64,000 nucleotides of DNA from Sipunculus nudus (taxonomy: Eukaryota; Annelida; Sipuncula; Golfingiida; Sipunculidae): NCBI GenBank assembly GCA_026874595.1, contig CM049307.1:61966370-62030369 (forward strand), read 5' to 3'. Made by a program: the position numbers and the translations under genes. This document shows positions 13,109 to 24,620 of this stretch, in pieces (positions within the stretch are counted from its first letter, which is position 1; each line of letters opens with the position of its first letter). The notes under the pieces are model-generated. The model did no database searches, was not told the DNA's origin, and saw only the letters and a list, made by a program, of their open reading frames with translations.

Positions 13109-16100
13109 CTGAAACAAAGAAGGTTTAAATATGAGCAATTGATAACATTTTAACACCGGAAACAACTAAAGATTTTAACATCTGAAATTAATGTTTATCA
13201 ATTATCATTTGAAAACAATCATACCAAAGATCTCTTTTATTATAAGACTATTTAATATTATTCAATCTACTAAATACAGTTACTATTTTATTGGTATTTT
13301 TATTCATCTGTATGCATATGTAAATATGATTTTAACAATATACATGTAAGAAAATATACCAAACCACTGCTCACATCACCACAATGGATAAAGATACCAA
13401 TAATATACAGAAATTCCATACATACCAATATATCAATTTTATATTGTAAGAATACTCAGTTGTATATGATTAATTTTTTTACTAATTGATTAATTAATAC
13501 AATGCCAGCCTAAACAGAAAACATTTCCACTAGTTTTAAAATATGTTAATTTCCAGCATAACACAAGTGTGACATTACCGTAATGTCTACATTAGTTTGT
13601 ACCATGCATTACTTCATACACCCTATTTTCTCCAAAAAGATATTTTTATAAATAGTCTGTAATAATTGGTACATGTAAATGCTGGCGCAATATTAGGGGA
13701 TTCCCCTTGACAACATCCAATATGACTAGACTATAAGAAATGTGCCAGCCATGTTTTATTTAATCCTTACAGAGTCATTTTATGCATATCTTCTAGTTTC
13801 ATGTCTTTCTTTATTTATTTACCAATGTCACAGCATTGGAAGAGATTATGTAAAATAAAATACATCTGAGTTCAAGACTACTTCACTTTATGGATTCCTG
13901 AGACAGTGGATGAATCACAGATGATTCAGCACATCAAAATTAGTCTAGTTGAAACGCCATATTTTATAATTTAAATTATTTTCTTAAGTAAGATGTTTAT
14001 TATAATGTACTTTGCCAAGAAATAGATATGTGAAGCGGACATTTCTGGAACCATGAAAAGGGGCAGGATAAATCCAAGCACAAGCGCTTACATTCACATA
14101 TGAAGAAGTTGAGCAGTGTGACTGCGACTGTATGACCACTGAACATGTAGTCACCACATGTCCGCACTCCCTGAATGCTCATCCCTAGACCTTTGGATAT
14201 CGTTACAGCTCTAGTCATCTTGGCCCACAAGTCACCATATGGCTGAAAATAATTAAAACACATTTATAAATCATTAGGACATTTTCTGACAGTGCAGGTT
14301 TTGAGCTTTGTATTCACTAACAAAGAAATGAAATACAGAGTGTTAAAACTACCATTTTGTGTCTCCAGTCTCTTCCAGCAACATCAGGAAAATAACATCA
14401 GTGTTGTGCCAATTAATGGATTATATCAATGATTGGTCGGGTTTTTTTTAATTAATCAATTAAATCATTTGCATTTGTGCATATCTGATCACAAACAATT
14501 ATGTAAGCACATGCAAAATAGTCATATTATCGAGAAAACAATTTTCTAATTGTGTCGGGGATATATAAAAGACAGGGCACAAACCAGTGAACAGCAATAA
14601 AACCTAACTTTGTGCAACATAGAATTGTAAAAATTCTGGCCATTACATTGGCCTTTCAGGATAATATAAAAGTAAGACTGAGTTTATACGGTTAATATTG
14701 CAGGTATAATTCTATACAATAAATTTCATGTTAATATAGATGGTACATTGATCATCGGTCGTCTTTTATCTTTCAGTCACTGAATATGATTTGAAAAACA
14801 ATCCCTACCACTAGATAACAAGCTGCAATTTGCCACTGTAGCAGTTTCAAACAAATGATGCTGTGACAAATTCACTAAAATTTTAGTTTTTAATATGTAA
14901 ACATTTAAAAATGAAAATGTTTCAACAAAATTGTCAATTTCATTTAATATGTTAAAATAATACTGTCAGGCTTAGTGCATTTAGGATATGAAGTGTTTTG
15001 GTACTTTTGCAGTTAAGCAGACATTCCAATAAACCAAGTTTCGATTAAGTATATATATACTTTTACCTGAGGCTTGCAATCCAGATGATGACCAGGTACT
15101 GATAGTGACGTGATGATCATGGTGAAAGCTCTAAGTAGAAAGATGGTGCCAGCCAGACAGCACAGGCGCCGCAGAATGATGAACCTGAAGTACAATATCA
15201 CAGAGAATGCTTTAAACAAGAAGATGGTGAAAGCAAGACAACATACACTGCAGGATTATGAGCCTGAAGAACAAGACCATAGTGCTCTAAATAAGAAGGT
15301 GGTGCCAGCCTGACAACAGAGGCACTGCAGGATGATGAACCTGAAGTACAACATCATAGTAAACGCTCTAAATAAGAAGGTGGTGAGAGCAAGACAACAT
15401 ACACCGCAGGATGATGAACCTGAAGTACAATATCACAGTGAATGCTCTAAATAAGAAGACGGTGACGGCAAGACAACATACACCGCAGGATGATGAACCT
15501 GAAGTACAATATCACAGTGAATGCTCTAAATAAGAAGGTGGTGACAGCAAGACAACATACACCGCAGGATGATGAACCTGAAGTACAACATCATAGTAAA
15601 TCCTCTGTATAAGAAGGTGGTGCCAGCCTGACAACATACACTGCAAAATGATGAACCTGAAGTACAATATCACAGTAAATGCTCTAAATAAGAAGGTGGT
15701 GCCAGCCTGACAGCAGAGGCACAGCTGGATGATGAACCTTAAGTACAATATCAAAGTGAATGCTCCAATCAAGATGATATATATTCAGCATTATTTCACT
15801 ACAAAATCACAAATTAGTTTATTTACACGAGTTCCATAAAATACCAGAATAATTTACATAGCTTACAATAAAGCCCATACATGTTGGATCAAAAATCATT
15901 TCAAATGCAGTCTATAAAACAATGGAAACTTTCAATTAATGGCCATTGGTTGGAGCTGCATTTTTCCCTTTGAATGATAATGCCTGTAATGGGAGTGGTT
16001 ATGAAACACAAAGCCTAAATTCCTAAAGATAATTTAATATCCAAGTTTTGGTCCTTAGGGGTATTTCCAGTAATTATCAGTAATACCCAGTAATTATAAA

Positions 16101-19100
16101 CTAAAGATCAGGAGGTCATTCCGATTTCAGACTGAATTCTTTAATGGCTAATATGCTGTTTACATACATTAACATCATTATATATTTCAGGGTTAGCATT
16201 TGACCTAGGTAAAATCTGTTTTTCCCCCAACCCAGTGGATAAACCTGGGTTAAAAGTATTTTACCCATTCATTACCTAGGGTTTTGCCGAGTTTATCATC
16301 CAAGCTTCTTCAATGTTCATATGCTTTTATCAAGTAAGCAACACACCCATTTTCTTTCTGTTTTGGCAGCAGAAGTTATACACACATTCTGGGAATACTG
16401 GTGGCAAGCAGACTTGCTCTAGCCACAACATCCCTGTTAAAATGATGCAATTTACCACTGACACTTCAACTCATTTTTGGCTATGCAGAGCACATAACTG
16501 TACTCATTAGGAATTTAGTGTAAAACCAGGATTCCTGGGCAATACCTGGGTAAAACCTAATCTACCCAGCCCAGGTTTTATCCAGGTGTTACCTGGGTTT
16601 TACCTATGAACCCTGATTTATCTAAACAGTCTTATGTCATACTCACCTATGATTGTGAAAGAACAAAATAATACCAAGGATACCGAAGAGTACCATCCCT
16701 GTCACTTCACACATGACGAACGCCCATGGAATGTAGGGAAGGTTATCTAGCACTATGTCTGGCAGGGGAGGGTACTTCTTCATATCTGGAACACGGTCGT
16801 GACATACAGCCATAGCCATAGCTGTGATCAGAAAGACACCATAACAGTAAAGGCCACTTATAACTAACTTGGTGTACTCTGGTTTTAATGCTGTGCAGTA
16901 TTTACCAGAATAATCGTCACCATTATCACAGGTATCAATATAATCAGATGAGGTAGAGAGTTCGCTGTCCAGTCGATGGACCTTTTTCCGCCTGATATTG
17001 GGAACTGTAAGGTATCCTCCAGAGCTGGAAACTGTGGGTGGTGCATGCAGTAATTCTTCTTCCATAAAACTGACGTTTTCCCTCTGTAACTGAGTAATCT
17101 GGCGTGATAAACGTTTTATGTCACCTAGGGAGGTCATGGACAAAGGAGAGCTCCGAAGATCATTTTCTGTCATCATGAGTAAGACGGATCCATCCACTTT
17201 GTGACTGGAAAATAGTGACACCAAATGACCAAACCCTTTACTCTCCATCCACTGACCAACGTCCTGCACAGTCCACAATGTGACATCATCAGGACTTTCT
17301 AATCTTTTTCTGCAACAGGAAATTTGACAAGCATTAGTACTCAAGTCAATCAATGAAACCCTGAAGATAAATATTTCCTATAATCTGTTTAAAGTACACA
17401 TCTGTACTTGAAACCTTATTTTTCAAAACTTATTGATTTTGCAAATTCATATCTGAAAATTGCTACACAACCCACAGTAGGACAGACTCTACCTATCAGT
17501 CCAGGGCCTGAAAATTGGACAATAGAGCAGAGCCTAACATTGTGGGCTGCATGTAAAATCCCATAAAATGGCACATGTAGTTAAAGGAAAGGACAAAGGA
17601 AAAAGAAACAGATGAATCCAGCCAATGCAAGTATAGCAAAGGCAGATACGGCAGACAGAAAGTGGGAATTTCTGTGGAAGGTTAAGATATCACATACAGT
17701 GTTTTGCTCCAGGACATTACATGTTCTGAAGAGGCACTGGCAACAATACATAATATTGGCTCATGGAGTAATATTTGCTCATAGTAAGTCAACATACCTG
17801 TCCAATGTGCATAGAAGAAATGAAAAAAAGCACCATGTGGATCCTATGTACGTAGTGACACTTAGGATGGGGATGTCAGAGCAAATTCCTAATACTGCAT
17901 GAAAAGAAATTATCCATAAGACACAGTACCTGGTACTAAATTTTAACAGTGCAAACCTAATGGTAGAGGAAATACTACAATACGCACCTGTGGTTTAACC
18001 CCAACACAAATAGAAAGGGAATTTGGAGGAAGCAGGGGTAGAAGTGTGAACTGGTTCAGTTTTGCATGTGAGGTTTGCCAGGAGACATTAATCTGAATAT
18101 CTGAAAATGGCCAAACAATCGGGGACGAGGGAATTATCTTGAAAATTGATGAATTGAAATTTGCCAAACAGAAGTACCATCAGGGTCATGTTGTCAAGGG
18201 GGAATGGGTTTTTGACAGGCATGAGAGGGACAATAAAAGATAGTTTTCATGTTCACAGTTATCATGTAACAGCTGATACAGCCATGAGTCTTAATGTCAT
18301 TAGTCAAACATATTGACATATTTCATTTTTTTTTAAATTTTGTAATAAACATTAACCAACAAATTAAACTCCTGGAAAAGACTTGGAAATTTAGATTAAT
18401 TTAATATAATCAACTGCATCCTTGTCTATCATTAACTTGCTTCACATAATCCCTAATAGTAAACAACAATTTTATTTAACTATTTATTTTTCATTTTTAT
18501 GATTGAAATGAAATATACCCAATAGTGACTGCATGGTGTCATTTGAAATACATTTTCAGTCATCCAGGGAAGATCCATAAAACTAAAGTACATGCAAAGT
18601 TATTCCCTGTTACTCATTATCTATAAAATTCCTTTTCCATCATTTTTTTCTTAAAGTAATTATTATAAACCAATATTTTTTTTTAAATTGATTATTGTTA
18701 TGTCCAAAACAACTACTAGAGGATGGGAGTTGGACAGTTAAACCCAGCTAGAGCAACCCAAAAGCTGGCTGGGTGCAGAGTATGCCTCACCTAAAGCATG
18801 CATAATTGGCCTGAAAGGTCAATAAGGTGACATATAGGCTTCACTATAGCCTAGGTATGACATGGTCTCATAAAAACTTTAATAAAAGCTACAGTTTTAG
18901 GTCAATTCCTTCTAAATTTCAGAATTTAGAAGCTGAAATCCTTATGTGTGATATGAAAATTAAATCAACAGTGCTTACAGGGAAATAACATGCCATGGCC
19001 AAAGTTGGGCAAAATTTATGGTACTGATTTTATATTAATTCAAATAACATATTAAATTTTAAAAAAATAAGATCTAAATTTTGACATACAACCGAATTTC

Positions 19101-20164
19101 GATTAAATGAAGTTATATCCCTGAAAAACAGACTCTAGTTTCAGCAATTTTTTTGTTAAGTGAGTAAATATATTTCCTGTTTGTTTTACAATTTGCATCA
19201 TGTTTGGGTATATAACTTCAACAGATGATGCAATACTGACCTAATTTTTGGTGTGTACATAGGACAGGTACAGAAAAATATGCAATATGAATACTATGAT
19301 CAAATTTAGATCAGTGGTTTTGATATAGGCAGTCTTGAAGTGTAGCAAGCGCATATAAAGGTGATATATCAATATTTTAGTACATGTAAAGTTTATTTCT
19401 ATATATGAATGGGCTCTCCCCGCCTAACTTTCGGACTTCATCACAGATGATTCAATGGAGTCTGTACGTGTCGGACTAGCAACTAGAAGGAGTGGTATAA
19501 GTGGAGTATAGACCCAGTGGTGGCTGTTGTAGACACAGAGCAACAGGCCCCTGCCTTCATTTATTTAGAGGAGGGGAGTAGGCTACACCTGATGTTGGGT
19601 GCCTATCCCAGTGCCCCTGTGCTATTGTTTCAAGCAGCAGTGTACATGCATGCATGATGTGTTACATCATCACTGGTGCATGGTGTGAGTGTCCTGTAAC
19701 TGGACCACTAGGTACACACAACCACGGGCTACAGGCGGTATTGTTATTAAGGTAACACACTGGGTTTTTTCTGCTGGCCAGGCGCATGTATCACATTTCA
19801 GCTCGGTGTGCCAGTAAAAAGTTGGCAGTGATGATGTAACACTGCAGTGCACACGGCTAGCCTGAAACAATGATTAGCCAATCGTCCAGGGCGTAGCCAC
19901 AGGCTTAATGTACTCAAATTGGGTACATCATCGTCGACTGCATGCGCTCTTGTCCGCTGGATAAATGAAGGCAGGGACCTGTGGCTCTGTGTTTACAACA
20001 GAGCCACAACTGGGTCTAAAGTGGAGTACAAATAGACGAGACCTCCCCCCTGACGTGTGTGGGCGATAATAAGAGAAAATCTATCAATGGTATAAAATCG
20101 ACTAAATATGTTACAAATAATGAATTTCCAAGCACTTTTATCGTGTAAATACTTACTCAGACAT
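12780..20164 (-). CDS. SAMD8: Sphingomyelin synthase-related protein SAMD8 (ceramide phosphoethanolamine synthase), five coding exons
   Basis: Joined exons 20164-20157, 17309-16647, 15184-15067, 14242-14092 and 13108-12780 give 1269 nt, 422 residues plus stop; human SAMD8 is of similar length. All splice sites are GT/AG and the phases agree (2, 2, 0, 1). Residues about 9-75 form a SAM domain ([11 protein letters not shown]...). Six hydrophobic segments follow, at about 151-172, 194-220, 226-252, 301-312, 324-341 and 347-363. The SMS-family catalytic set is His300 ([10 protein letters not shown]), His343 and Asp347 (HEHYSIDV). The motifs SLSVPG and [10 protein letters not shown] are SMSr-like; SMS1/2 have HDHYTVDV there. 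By family knowledge the enzyme sits in the ER membrane and transfers phosphoethanolamine to ceramide, making ceramide phosphoethanolamine. The start ATG has an in-frame upstream TAG at 20197-20195. Gene identity is very secure; the substrate is inferred from the family. Confidence 0.95.
13109..14091 (-). other. SAMD8 intron 4
   Basis: AT-rich intron with no recognised element. Confidence 0.7.
14092..14242 (-). CDS. SAMD8: SAMD8 coding exon 4 (first catalytic histidine)
   Basis: 151 bp. Acceptor AATTATTTTCAG, donor T|GTAAGC. Residues 264-313 plus the first base of Tyr314. Contains [10 protein letters not shown] with the catalytic-site His300 and the start of TM4 ([10 protein letters not shown]). 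Confidence 0.94.
14243..15066 (-). other. SAMD8 intron 3
   Basis: AT-rich intron. A short segment at about 14405-14475 (gccaattaatgga, then aatcaattaaatca-ttgca) is shared with 56015-56090, so it is a dispersed repeat fragment. Confidence 0.6.
15067..15184 (-). CDS. SAMD8: SAMD8 coding exon 3 (TM3, SLSVPG motif)
   Basis: 118 bp. Acceptor TTGTACTTCAG|GTTC, donor CAG|GTAAAAGT. Encodes residues 224-263, reading [18 protein letters not shown] and then the family motif [11 protein letters not shown]. The acceptor plus about the first 50 bp of this exon has been tandemly copied into the intron just upstream (15185-15770). Confidence 0.93.
15185..15770 (-). repeat. Tandem array derived from SAMD8 exon 3 and its splice acceptor
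   Basis: Seven extra copies of a 77-80 bp unit lie directly upstream of exon 3. Each copy holds about 30 bp of intron end (TGATATTGTACTTCAG) and about 50 bp of exon 3 start (GTTCATCATYCTGC... to TTTAGAGC). Copy acceptors, given as the first exon-like base, fall at 15263, 15340, 15419, 15498, 15577, 15656 and 15736; the real one is at 15184. The donor side of exon 3 is not copied. Confidence 0.92.
15771..16187 (-). other. SAMD8 intron 2, remaining part
   Basis: AT-rich; nothing recognised between the exon-3 array and the MITE. Confidence 0.4.
16188..16615. mobile_element. hAT-like MITE next to SAMD8 exon 2
   Basis: Ends CAGGGTTAGCATTTGACCTA and (complement) CAGGGTTCATAGGTAAAACC. Subterminal ACCTGGGT/ACCCAG repeats are palindromically arranged. 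Flanking octamers atatattt and atttatct match at 6 of 8 positions, consistent with a decayed target duplication. It lies in intron 2, 31 bp from the exon 2 donor. Confidence 0.55.
16647..17309 (-). CDS. SAMD8: SAMD8 coding exon 2 (SAM domain, TM1 and TM2)
   Basis: 663 bp. Acceptor TTTCCTGTTGCAG, donor AG|GTGAGT. Encodes residues 3-224: the SAM domain, a short coiled stretch ([15 protein letters not shown]), a hydrophilic linker, and the first two membrane segments around the conserved [13 protein letters not shown] loop. A MITE ends only about 30 bp beyond the donor (see 16188-16615). Confidence 0.95.
18830..19345. repeat. Dispersed repeat family C, copy 2
   Basis: Similar over about 400 bp to 6225-6640 in the same orientation, with many substitutions and small indels, indicating two old insertions. 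The hairpin and GGAC end of copy 1 is not present here. Confidence 0.6.
19484..20040. repeat. Inverted-repeat element (MITE-like) in SAMD8 intron 1
   Basis: The left arm at about 19495-19570 (gacccagt, tggctgttgta, cctgccttcattta) is complementary to the right arm at about 19960-20040 (taaatgaaggcaggg, tacaacagagcca, actgggtc). A second inner inverted pair holds TGTTACATCATCACTG (about 19660 and 19835). More GC than its surroundings. It ends about 115 bp from SAMD8 exon 1. Confidence 0.6.
20157..20164 (-). CDS. SAMD8: SAMD8 coding exon 1 (start codon exon)
   Basis: Only eight coding bases, ATGTCTGA, before the strong donor GTAAGTATT. Phase 2 joins exon 2 to read M-S-E-K-R-L-E-S. An in-frame TAG 11 codons upstream argues against an earlier start in this exon. 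The exon extends upstream as 5' UTR, of unknown length, into the GC-richer stretch around 20165-20350. Confidence 0.85.
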
Positions 20165-21084
20165 GGCCAGGCTCAAACAATCTCCCACTGCTCTCTAAAA
20201 CGGGCTCTGCTAGCCGGAACTTGACAGGTCTTGTTTAAAGTGAATCATCTGATCAAAAATATAACCTTTACCGTAACGTTCCCACAAAAGTACGCACATG
20301 AGGGTCCATCCCACACAGGGATACGCGCCCCCTTCCAGCGTGGCAAACATGAGTACTTCGGTAAATCAAATGCTAATTTCACGTATGGAGATTAGATCAT
20401 GCGGACAGTTTCATATCTAACATACAAGACATTACAAATAATTTAAAACAAAACAGATAATTTTCATTATATATATATATATTTTTTTTCCTATATGGGC
20501 TGGGATACGTACAACTTATAGGTCTAGGCGTTTTAGGAACCTGACAACAAAAAGCTATTTTTTACTGGTGTTTTTTAAATCCGCTTACAAGAAAAATAAA
20601 TTGTTTTTAATGTATACTTACAGAAAACTTAGATCTAAATAAATACATATTTCTCATGTAACAACGGTTACATATTTTAGCCTCACAGATCTATAATAAA
20701 TTTAAACATTAAAATTAAAAGAAAATAACGCAAACCTCGATACAATTTAATACAGAGACAAAACCACAAAAAAAACCCTGATTTTCCCCTTCTGAAAATC
20801 TTACAAAAGTGGCGCTCTTTTTAGAATATCAGTAGACAAATATGACGCATTGAAATATTTCTTATCAATCGTTGGGCTACCATTAATGAAAGGATAGCCT
20901 AGATCTGACTTGTACCTTGCATATTTGTAAAAAGGCAAAGGCATTGAAAACTATTACCTAAATTTTAAAAAGGCATATTTTTCCTTTTTAAACAAAAAAA
21001 TTGCATGCATCCATGCGCATTTTGCTCCTTTCCTATGCTGCCACCTAGTATCAGACAAGAACACTGACTGAACATGTTGTTGTA
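20165..21084. promoter_or_regulatory. SAMD8 5' UTR and presumed promoter region
   Basis: The stretch just upstream of the SAMD8 ATG (to about 20350) is richer in G+C and CpG than its surroundings (GGGGGCGCG, ACGTTACGG), as expected near a transcription start. I see no convincing TATA box at a fixed distance and cannot place the start site. From about 20450 it becomes AT-rich, with a (TA)n run at 20470-20482, and shows nothing recognisable up to the Helitron-like copy starting at 21085. Confidence 0.35.
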
Positions 21085-22261
21085 TCCGCAAAAACAGAGT
21101 TTTGCGGATACTATGTTTTCAGCCGACCGCCGCCGCCGCCGCGTAGGTGTCCGGAGAACTCCTCCGTAACCGCTGGGCGGAATTTTACGAAGCCGGGATT
21201 ATGTTCCGTCACATGTGAACTGCTGCGCCCCGATTTTGTTTTTACCTCTGACCTTTCCTCTCTGCCAAGCGTCCATTGGTGCGTCTGTTTCCATACATAA
21301 ACCCACATATCTCGGGAACCGTTTGACCGATCAGGAATAAAATTTTGTACAAATGTAGCCCTTGGATAGCTTTATATCATACACAAAAAATGGTGGCGCC
21401 ACCTGCAACCATGTTTGCACAGTGTCCATCTGTTCATCTGCCGTGGGATAATATCATTCATATCTCGGAAGTGGTTTGACTAATTCACCTGAAATTTGGC
21501 ATGCGTATACATCCTGGATAGCTTTCTTGATTTTATGACAGGTGGCGCCACCTACATTCTAGTTTACGCTGCAGACATCCAAGCTCATATCTCGGGAACC
21601 GTTTGACCGATTGGGCCAAAATTTTGCATGTGTGTAGATCTCACATAGCTCTTTATCATACACAAAACTGGAGGGGCCACCTGCAATCATTTTTGCACAG
21701 CGTCCGTTTGTTTGTCTGCCGTGGGCTAAAATCACTCATATCTCTGCAGTGGTTTGACATAACTGCCTAAAATTGTGCAGGTTTATACATCCTGGACAGC
21801 TTTCTCGATTTTTTGGGCAGGAGGTGCCACCTACGTTTATGTTAACGCTGCAGACATTCAGGCTTATATCTCAGGACTGGTTGGACATATCCCCTGAAAT
21901 TTTGCATGTGTATAGACCTCACATAGCTCGTAATCATACACAAAATCGGTGGCGCCACCTGCCATCATTTTTGCACAAGTCCTTCTGTTTGTCTGCTGTG
22001 GGTTAAAATCACTCATATACATGTAGTGGTTTGACCTTTTGCCTAAAAGTTTGCATATGTATACAACTTGGACAGCTTTCTGGATTTGTGGTAGGTGGAG
22101 CAACCTACATACACATTTCGGCTGCAGACATCCATGCTAATACTAGTATGCAACACACCTGACTCTGTTTCCCCTTGCCACTCAATCCATGCCTCACTTC
22201 ACCCGTTCCACTTTGATTTAGGCGGATACACGTAGTCGCTTGTCGACTACCCGTATTCTAG
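21085..22261 (+). mobile_element. Helitron-like family A, copy 3, most intact
   Basis: 1177 bp. 5' end A|TCCGCAAAAACAG with stem TCCGCAAAA...TTTTGCGGA, then TACTATGTTTTC and CCGCCGCCGCCGCG. The 3' end has the hairpin GTAGTCG-CTTGT-CGACTAC followed by CCGTATTCTAG|T. 5'-TC, a subterminal 3' hairpin about 7-12 nt before CTRR, and insertion between A and T are the classical Helitron signature. No Rep/helicase ORF. It lies about 0.9 kb upstream of SAMD8 exon 1. Confidence 0.8.
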
Positions 22262-22587
22262 TTTTATATTGAATATGATAAGATAACATGAAGATTCAGA
22301 TAGGGGTGACCCATAAGATTCAGTGCCTTATGTTACCGAGTAATATAGATAATTTGTATTTCTATTCTACTCATTTCAGTCAGCTTAAAGCAAATTTTGA
22401 TAGGAAAATATACAATATTTCATGAGTACATTTCGGGGATTTTTGACCTATAAGATCCTGTCAAATGTCACAAATTTTCGAATTCGCAAGAGATTATGAT
22501 ACAAAAATTTTTTGTTTCAAATTTCAGGAAAAATATGCCTCGCTTGAAAGATATCGCGTTCATTCTGTGATAACTGGCAGTGGTATG

Positions 22588-24077
22588 GTGGCTGATTTAG
22601 GACACAGAAAAAATATTTATCTCGAGATGTTAAGTTGAGATCTCGAGATAAAATTTGAATGAAAAAAAATAAGTCCATGTGGGCGTTTTATACGAACCAT
22701 TTGATGCTTAATTGAGGTAAAGCAAAATAGAGGGACCGACTCCGATATATGACGTATGTCAAATAAACATAATCTATTGACCCTTTCATAAAAACGAGCC
22801 AGTCCCACAGCATATATAGGTAGTGTTTTTTTGTTTGTATCCACATGATTTTAACATGGATCGAAGTGGTGGATGGGGTCGCTATATGGCCACCGATGGT
22901 AACAGAAACACTTCCGGCGAAGACAAGTAGCCTATAGATAAATGCTAATACGTCAAAGTGGCGTTAGAAGAACCTTTCGCAGCAAGGATTACCTTCAGTT
23001 CTTTAATTTGTATATGCAGAGTTAGTCGGTATCACAAAAATTCTATAAATAAGGTGAACAGTGGCTTTAAGTCCAAAGCAGACTCGGAGCATTTTGCAGA
23101 AGGAAAACCATTATGATCGAAATATTTAAACGGTTTATTTATGGATAAAATTAATTTATGATTCGGATAGGTTGACGCAAGGTAATCTGAGATATAGTTA
23201 AAGCTATAGTGGGTCCAGACTGGGACTTTAGGGGCTGTGGCACCCCTCCCTCCCCCTTCCCCCCACCTCCCATCTCGCGTACCTACCAGAAAACACAGTT
23301 TTCATTTTTATCATATTTTCATTTATGATGGTCAAATACGTATGCCATAAAACAAACCACAATTTCAATAAAAACAAAAGCTGAAAAATTTAAAAAAATA
23401 GCGTGGTTCTATACCAAGCTCATATCTATCTGTATGTTTAAAATAATAAGGTCCCCACCATGCATATATGCAGACCTAAACATTTATATTTGAGTGATTT
23501 CTCAGCAATGACTTCGAATCCGCCGTTCAGGTTGAATCTGTTCCAATTTCTTTAGGCTTTGACATCTTCCTTTCGGATATGAATAATTTAATATTGGATT
23601 TTATATTGAACTTTTCTTCACCTCGCCCTATCCTAGGGGAAATACAAACCTGATTGATTTTCACAGAATTTTATTGTATTATCGTCCATTTAAACACAGA
23701 ACACATGGTCTTTGTTTTTATAATTGCAGTATAAAGCAATCCTCACGTATTTTGTCCCTTTACCGTTGTTTTTCTTTTATGATCGGTGGTCATTTTTGCG
23801 AACCCACACCCCGATCCATGTTATAAACACATGGATACAAACTAAAGGCACAACGTGTACCCCGTGGGATTGGCTTATTTTTATGAAAGGTTCAATTGAG
23901 CATCGAATGGTTCGTACAACGCCCACGTGGACTTATTTTTTTATTGAACTTTTATCTCGAGATCATTTTTTTTCTGTAGCAATTTTTTGTGTGAAATAAT
24001 ATGTCGAGTTCTCGAGATAACATCTTGAAATCTCCAGATAATTACTTTTTAACTTGTGTCCTAAATTAGCCACTGTT
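22588..24077. mobile_element. Long-terminal-inverted-repeat (foldback) element
   Basis: About 1.49 kb with inverted arms of about 320 bp: 22588-22910 pairs with 23763-24077. Matching outer blocks are GGCTGATTTAGGACACA and its complement tgtcctaaattagcc. Inner blocks are ATCTCGAGAT palindromes, aataagtccatgtgggcg against cgcccacgtggacttatt, and taacatggatcg. No transposase ORF and no clear target duplication, so the class is unknown. Confidence 0.75.
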
Positions 24078-24349
24078 AAGATATGAGTTAAAGGATGAAT
24101 AATATTTAAATTAGAGTCATGAACTTAACTCTGAAAGTGGCTTTGACCTTCAATATTTTCATATAAGGAGTAAAACATTGTTTCTCAAGTGGAAAGATGT
24201 ATCCTTCTGAAAGTCAAAATGAAAGATGTCAGATGATAAGTTGTCGCAAGAGTTTGAAAAACATGTGACCCTCAAATCTGCTAATATATAGGATTTCATG
24301 AACCCCATATTTGTTGAAGTATCATATTTTTTTATTCAGATTTGACACG

Positions 24350-24620
24350 AACAATATTTCCACCAATATCTTGGAATTGTAAAGGCAGGCTGCACATCAA
24401 ATATCAGATTCAGGGATGCCTGCTTTTGCCGATCAGCAAAACCGACAGAACACTCAGCCACATTTGCACCAGATGATCTGGAAACTCTTTCATTCGCTGA
24501 AGGCGGTCTTGCCAGGGATGCGTCTGGTAATCTGCTGCCTGTTGCATCTGACGAAGGATCGACTGCCATCAATGATGAGAGATCGGTGTGTGCGGAGCAG
24601 CACTCTATAAAATTTTATTA
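24350..24620 (+). other. Unassigned exon-like ORF segment
   Basis: GC-richer than its surroundings. On the plus strand one frame stays open for about 88 codons (24351-24619; ...FRDACFCRSAKPTEHSATFA...), just after a polypyrimidine-AG at 24326-24341. The minus strand also has a 78-codon ORF here. I recognise neither protein, and the plus frame has a TGA right after the acceptor-like site. It may be a decayed exon or chance. Confidence 0.2.

Larger units (their letters stand above)
17310..20156 (-). other. SAMD8 intron 1
   Basis: About 2.8 kb. Holds a family C repeat copy (18830-19345) and an inverted-repeat element (19484-20040), listed separately. The rest (17310-18829) is AT-rich with no recognised exon. 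Confidence 0.6.

Noticed and set aside
15110-15772. A transmembrane repeat protein encoded by ORFs in the 79-bp array
   Set aside because: The ORFs are copies of SAMD8 exon 3 start. Unit length is mostly not a multiple of three, so the frame breaks from copy to copy.
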